Source: an uncultured Eubacteriales bacterium
Lineage (GTDB): Bacteria; Bacillota; Clostridia; Oscillospirales; Acutalibacteraceae
DNA: 5,318 nt
Assembly: GCA_934615635.1 (NCBI GenBank)
Contig: CAKTTT010000164.1
Location: 1-5,318, forward strand
Direction of reading: 5' to 3'
The notes below the pieces were generated by a model. The model saw only the letters and a program-made list of their open reading frames with translations. It had not been told where the DNA came from and made no database searches. Of the stretch, positions 4,257 to 5,318 are shown in pieces (position 1 is the stretch's first letter; the number at the start of each line of letters is the position of its first letter). A program made the position numbers and the translations under genes.

Positions 4257-5318
4257 CTATTCCCCGCTCTCCGCCAGCGCCGTCAGCGCCTGGCGCAGCT
4301 CCTCCTCCAGCATGGCCATGCAGCGGGTGAACTCGTCCGCCGCCTGCTCCTCCGGCGCGTACTTCAGCCGGCCGATTCGCTCTCTTGCGGGCAGGGCCAC
4401 CACCGTGTCGATGTCCAGCCCCTTCTGCAGAGCCTCCGAGGCGCGGTCATAGAAGCCCAAAATGGCGGTCATCATCAAATATTGCTTATCCAGGGAGGTA
4501 TAGGTGTCCACCTCATGGAAGGCGTTTTGGTGCAGATAGTCCTCCCGGATGGAGCGGGCCGCTTCCAGCTTGAGCCGGTCGGGGGCAGACAGCGCGTCCA
4601 TGCCCACCAGCTTGACGATCTCCTCCAGCTCGGCCTCCTCCTGGAGCAGAGCCATCAGGCGGCCCCGAAGCTGGGTCCAGTCGTCCCGCACGTTTTCATT
4701 GAACCAGGGGGCCAGGGAATCGGCATAGAGGGAATAGCTGGTAAGCCAATTGATGGCCGGGAAATGCCGCTTATAGGCCAGGGAAGCGTCCAGTCCCCAG
4801 AACACCTTGACGATCCGCAGAGTGGCCTGGGAAACCGGCTCCGAAATGTCGCCGCCGGGCGGGGACACCGCGCCGATCACCGACAGGGCGCCCTCCTCCT
4901 CTTCCGATCCGTTGACCACCACCCGGCCGGCCCGTTCATAGAACTGCGCCAGACGGCTACCGAGATAGGCGGGATATCCCTCCTCGCCGGGCATCTCTTC
5001 CAGACGGCCGGACATCTCCCGCAGGGCCTCGGCCCAACGGGAGGTGGAATCCGCCATCAGCGCCACGGTATAGCCCATGTCCCGGAAATATTCCGCGATG
5101 GTGATGCCGGTATAGATGGAGGCCTCCCGGGCCGCCACCGGCATATCGGAGGTGTTGGCGATGAGGACGGTCCGCTCCATCAGGGAGTTGCCGGTGCGGG
5201 GATCCTTCAGCTCAGGGAACTCGTTGAGCACGTCGGTCATCTCATTGCCCCGCTCGCCGCAGCCGATATAGACGATGATATCCGCCGCCGCCCATTTGGC
5301 CAGTTGATGCTGCACCAC
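4257..5318 (-). CDS. atpA: V/A-type ATP synthase subunit A, catalytic (5' part beyond the right window edge)
   Basis: Subunit A (ntpA) holds the catalytic ATP site of the rotary V/A-type enzyme. The 353 codons present are the C-terminal 60% of a protein of about 590 residues. The window begins just after the P-loop would end: the first residues, VQHQLAKWA, normally follow GKT, so the first codon GTG is an internal Val and not a start. Visible are the catalytic Glu in GCGERGNEM (Glu22 of the fragment), the Walker B strand TVALMAD (84-90) with STSRWAEALRE, EEMPGEEGYPAYLGSRLAQFYERAGR (about 107-132, in two parts EEMPGEEGYPAYL and GSRLAQFYERAGR), and the ATPase signature PAINWLTSYS (187-196). A helical C-terminal domain follows and ends in LAESGE before TAG. 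The frame is intact. The N-terminal barrel, the bulge domain typical of A, and the P-loop are outside the window. Confidence 0.97.
   Translation of the reverse strand: MVQHQLAKWAAADIIVYIGCGERGNEMTDVLNEFPELKDPRTGNSLMERTVLIANTSDMPVAAREASIYTGITIAEYFRDMGYTVALMADSTSRWAEALREMSGRLEEMPGEEGYPAYLGSRLAQFYERAGRVVVNGSEEEEGALSVIGAVSPPGGDISEPVSQATLRIVKVFWGLDASLAYKRHFPAINWLTSYSLYADSLAPWFNENVRDDWTQLRGRLMALLQEEAELEEIVKLVGMDALSAPDRLKLEAARSIREDYLHQNAFHEVDTYTSLDKQYLMMTAILGFYDRASEALQKGLDIDTVVALPARERIGRLKYAPEEQAADEFTRCMAMLEEELRQALTALAESGE

Noticed and set aside
2036..4330. A 764-codon open frame on the plus strand, antisense to atpD and atpB
   Set aside because: It lies directly opposite well-recognised V/A-type ATP synthase genes. 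Its His/Gln/Pro/Gly-rich protein resembles nothing and reflects the lack of antisense stops in GC-rich codons. It has no supporting start site.
1..5318. CRISPR array, tRNA or rRNA genes, toxin-antitoxin or defence genes
   Set aside because: No regularly spaced repeats, no tRNA-like cloverleaf or CCA-adjacent T-loop motif and no rRNA-like sequence were seen; the remaining frames give no recognisable defence protein.

Overview
The window looks like a chromosomal stretch from a GC-rich bacterium, most likely a gut-type Firmicute (Bacillota, Clostridia). The reasons are a V/A-type ATP synthase operon with strongly GC-rich third codon positions, purine-rich Shine-Dalgarno sites with GTG starts, and mobile-gene remnants whose protein sequences resemble those common in Clostridia. 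The taxonomic call is inference from gene content and style; no marker gene is present.

Layout. (1) Bases 1-603, plus strand: the C-terminal two hundred codons of a winged-helix DNA-binding protein of the AlkZ/YcaQ-related family, cut by the left window edge and followed by a strong GC-rich hairpin (631-661). (2) Bases 604-1144: a gene-poor GC-rich stretch with no believable coding region, only two short GC palindromes and the distal end of an insertion sequence. (3) Bases about 1090-1650, minus strand: a dead IS200-type (IS200/IS605 family) element. Its tnpA is readable almost end to end but carries a nonsense codon, two internal frameshifts and a probable lesion at the start. (4) Bases 1690-1753: two perfect hairpins back to back, one a terminator for plus-strand transcription and the other for minus-strand transcription. 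(5) Bases about 1760-2060, plus strand: the C-terminal catalytic part of a tyrosine recombinase, frameshifted by a 4-bp tandem duplication. (6) Bases 2099-5318, minus strand: the 3' end of a V/A-type ATP synthase operon in the order A-B-D (A is cut by the right edge). All three genes look intact.

How it works together. Subunits A (catalytic) and B (nucleotide-binding, non-catalytic) form the A3B3 head, and D is the central rotor stalk that turns inside it. Together with upstream genes outside the window they make a membrane-bound rotary machine that couples ATP to H+ or Na+ transport. The 3' end of this operon converges on a graveyard of mobile DNA. The first clear minus-strand terminator beyond D lies 346 bp past its stop codon, beyond the integrase remnant, so the operon transcript may run antisense through that remnant.

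I see no convincing new biological system. The most informative signals are the exactly reconstructable decay lesions in the two mobile genes, the opposed terminator pair, and the long, structured A-B intergenic gap.
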